DNA of 7,168 bases from Pseudomonadota bacterium. GTDB taxonomy: Bacteria > Pseudomonadota > Gammaproteobacteria > Xanthomonadales > Xanthomonadaceae. This document shows, in pieces, positions 5,330 to 7,168 of this stretch (positions are counted from its first letter, which is position 1; the number at the start of each line of letters is the position of its first letter). Location of the stretch: NCBI GenBank assembly GCA_023457475.1, contig JAEWLO010000299.1, positions 1 to 7,168 on the forward strand, written 5' to 3'. The notes below the pieces were generated by a model. The model was not told where the DNA came from. It saw only the letters and a program-made list of their open reading frames with translations, and searched no databases. A program made the position numbers and the translations under genes.

Positions 5330-7153
5330 ATGGCGGTGGAAGCAGGTGCCAGCAGCGAGCTGGTGAAAGTGGTCGCCCTGCTGGGCGCGGCCGTGGTGAT
5401 GGTGCCGTTGTTCCGTCGCCTCGGGCTGGGCTCGGTGCTGGGTTACTTCGCCGCAGGTCTGGCGATCGGCCCGTTCGGGTTCGGCTGGTTCTCCGACCCC
5501 CAGGCCATTCTGCATACCGCCGAACTCGGCGTGGTGATGTTCCTGTTCGTCATCGGCCTGGAAATGCGGCCGTCGCACCTGTGGAGTCTGCGCAAGGAAA
5601 TCTTCGGCCTGGGCACGCTCCAGATCGTCGTCTGCGGTGCGGTGCTCACCGGCGTGTGCATGCTGTTCGGCTTCCCGTTGCCGGTTGCCTTCATCGGCGC
5701 GGCCGGTTTCGTACTCACTTCTACCGCGGTGGTGATGCAGCTGCTGGCCGAACGCGGCGACATCGCGCTGCCGTCCGGCCAGAAGATCGTCTCCATCCTG
5801 CTGTTCGAAGATCTGCTGATCGTGCCGCTGTTGGCGGTCGTCGCGCTGATGGCTCCGGTGCATGCCGATGCCGGCGGGCCCTCGCGCTGGGTCAGCATCG
5901 GCATCGGGGCCGGGGCCATCGTCGGGCTGGTGCTGGTGGGCCGCTTCCTGCTCAACCCGCTGTTCCGCATCCTGGCCGCAGCCAAGGCACGCGAGGTGAT
6001 GACGGCCGCCGCGCTGCTGGTGGTGCTCGGTGCCGCGCTGCTGATGCAGCTCGGTGGCCTTTCCATGGCGATGGGTGCTTTCCTGGCCGGCGTCCTGCTC
6101 AGCGAGTCCACCTTCCGCCATCAGATCGAAGCGGACATCGAACCGTTCCGCGGCATCCTGCTCGGGCTGTTCTTCCTCAGCGTCGGCATGGCGCTGGATC
6201 TTACCGTGGTGGCCAACAACTGGCCGCTGATCGTGTCCGGCGTGCTCGCGCTGATGCTGGCCAAGGCCGTCTGCATCTATGTGGTCGCCCGCATCCTCGG
6301 CAGCGATCATCACCAGGCGCTCGATCGCGGCGTCGTCATGGCGCAGGGCGGCGAGTTCGCATTCGTGCTGTTCTCGGCCGCTGCCGCCGCCGGTGTCATT
6401 GGCATCGAAGTCAATGCCAACCTCACCGCCATCGTGGTGCTGTCGATGGCGCTGACGCCGCTGTTCGTGCTGCTGCACGACAAGCTGATGCCGGCACGCG
6501 AAGTCTCCCTCGATGGCGTGGACACGGCCGACGGGATGTCCGGCAGCGTGCTGATGATCGGCTTCGGCCGCTTCGGCCAGGTGGCCAGCCAGTCGCTGCT
6601 GGCCCGCGACGTGGACGTGACCATCATCGACAACGACGTGGACATGATCCACAACGCCGAACGCTTTGGCTTCAAGATCTATTACGGCGACGGTACCCGG
6701 CTGGACGTGCTGCACGCCTCCGGCGCCGCCACCGCGCGCGCGATTGCCGTCTGCGTGAACAATGCCCAGGAAGCCGACCGCATCGTCGAGCTGGTCTCGC
6801 ACGAGTTCCCGCAGGCCAAGCTGCTGGTGCGGTCGTACGACCGCGAGCACTCGCTGCGTCTGATTCATGCCGGTGTCGACTACCAGATCCGCGAAACCTT
6901 CGAATCGGCGCTGATGTTCGGCCAGGCCGCGCTGGTGGAGCTGGGCGCGGATGAGGACGACGCGCGTGATATCGCCGAGCAGATCCGCGAGCGCGACGCC
7001 GAACGTTTCGAGCTGGAAATGGCCGGCGGCGACCTGCGGGCCGGCGCGCACATGGTGTTCGGCAGCGCGCTGCCGGGTGTGCCCACGCCCACCCCGTTCA
7101 CCGCGCCCAAGCGCAAGGCCAAAACCCTCAACGCGGAAGATGTGGATCGGTAG
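5330..7153 (+). CDS. kefC: KefB/KefC-type potassium/proton antiporter (CPA2 family) with RCK domain
   Basis: The 607-residue product has a hydrophobic N-terminal exchanger domain (about residues 10-385, roughly 12 membrane helices) and a cytoplasmic RCK/TrkA-N domain beginning near 403. Glutathione-gated Kef systems export potassium to acidify the cytoplasm and protect against electrophiles. Evidence: LLFEDLLIVP (E160-D161) in the ion-binding helix, HQIEADIEPF (264-273) matching the regulatory loop of KefC and followed by LGLFFLSVGMALD, and the nucleotide-binding motif GFGRFG (411-416) followed by an acidic strand end (IIDND) and YYGDGT. Length is close to E. coli KefB/KefC (601/620). The start is set by AAGGA eight bases upstream. 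No KefF/KefG quinone-reductase partner is adjacent. The last residues are a basic then acidic tail (APKRKAKTLNAEDVDR) with no TrkA-C domain apparent. The stop TAG lies in another GTAG repeat head. The family is sure; KefB versus KefC, and glutathione gating, are not. Confidence 0.85.
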   Translation: MAVEAGASSELVKVVALLGAAVVMVPLFRRLGLGSVLGYFAAGLAIGPFGFGWFSDPQAILHTAELGVVMFLFVIGLEMRPSHLWSLRKEIFGLGTLQIVVCGAVLTGVCMLFGFPLPVAFIGAAGFVLTSTAVVMQLLAERGDIALPSGQKIVSILLFEDLLIVPLLAVVALMAPVHADAGGPSRWVSIGIGAGAIVGLVLVGRFLLNPLFRILAAAKAREVMTAAALLVVLGAALLMQLGGLSMAMGAFLAGVLLSESTFRHQIEADIEPFRGILLGLFFLSVGMALDLTVVANNWPLIVSGVLALMLAKAVCIYVVARILGSDHHQALDRGVVMAQGGEFAFVLFSAAAAAGVIGIEVNANLTAIVVLSMALTPLFVLLHDKLMPAREVSLDGVDTADGMSGSVLMIGFGRFGQVASQSLLARDVDVTIIDNDVDMIHNAERFGFKIYYGDGTRLDVLHASGAATARAIAVCVNNAQEADRIVELVSHEFPQAKLLVRSYDREHSLRLIHAGVDYQIRETFESALMFGQAALVELGADEDDARDIAEQIRERDAERFELEMAGGDLRAGAHMVFGSALPGVPTPTPFTAPKRKAKTLNAEDVDR

Positions 7154-7168
7154 GGCGGGCCTCTGGCC
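7150..7168 (+). repeat. Partial GTAG-headed palindrome at the window edge
   Basis: GTAG (7150-7153) is followed by GGCGGGCC (7154-7161), a TCT loop and GGCC (7165-7168), which pairs with the inner four bases of the left arm before the window ends. It has the same architecture as the repeats at 3949 and 5134, and its head includes the antiporter stop codon. Only half of the right arm is visible. Confidence 0.5.

Noticed and set aside
5267..7051. Long minus-strand open frame (594 codons) opposite the antiporter gene
   Set aside because: It is a mirror of the antiporter codon bias; the predicted protein is low-complexity (His/Gln/Glu/Arg) with no fold or start signal that I can recognise.

Overview
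The window comes from a high-GC gammaproteobacterium of the family Xanthomonadaceae, most likely Stenotrophomonas. Three things point there: the strong G/C bias at third codon positions, the gene set (rodZ, yfgM, bamB, der, then a rhodanese-MoeB fusion), and short palindromes headed by GTAG between genes, which resemble the REP/SMAG repeats of Stenotrophomonas. The genus is inferred by eye, not from a search. All genes lie on the + strand.

Layout. 1-578: 3' part of rodZ (membrane segment, Pro/Ala linker, C-terminal DUF4115 domain). 646-1284: yfgM, a membrane-anchored TPR protein of the Sec/periplasmic chaperone network. 1284-2492: bamB, the lipoprotein beta-propeller of the outer-membrane assembly machine, sharing one base with yfgM. 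2505-3902: der (engA), the two-domain ribosome-assembly GTPase, whose Shine-Dalgarno sequence overlaps the bamB stop. 3903-3997: a long imperfect hairpin, one GTAG palindrome and a possible promoter. 3998-5137: a rhodanese-MoeB/ThiF fusion. 5138-5329: an inverted pair of GTAG repeats, then a probable 5' leader. 5330-7153: a KefB/KefC-type potassium/proton antiporter with a C-terminal NAD-binding RCK domain. The window ends inside what looks like another GTAG palindrome.

The main anomaly is in der. Its 466-codon frame is intact except for one in-frame TAG at 3075-3077. The TAG replaces the P-loop lysine of the second GTPase domain and is one base from the expected AAG. Der is essential in the bacteria where it has been tested, so this is a sequencing error, a recent mutation with suppression or a second copy, or an altered sequence. 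It does not look like an old pseudogene.

yfgM, bamB and der look like one translationally linked unit devoted to envelope protein export, outer-membrane assembly and ribosome maturation. moeB and the antiporter look like separate units, set off by palindromic repeats. I see no mobile element, CRISPR array, tRNA or rRNA, and no clear unknown defence or biosynthetic system. Apart from the der stop, the unusual content is the intergenic repeats and how they coincide with stop codons.
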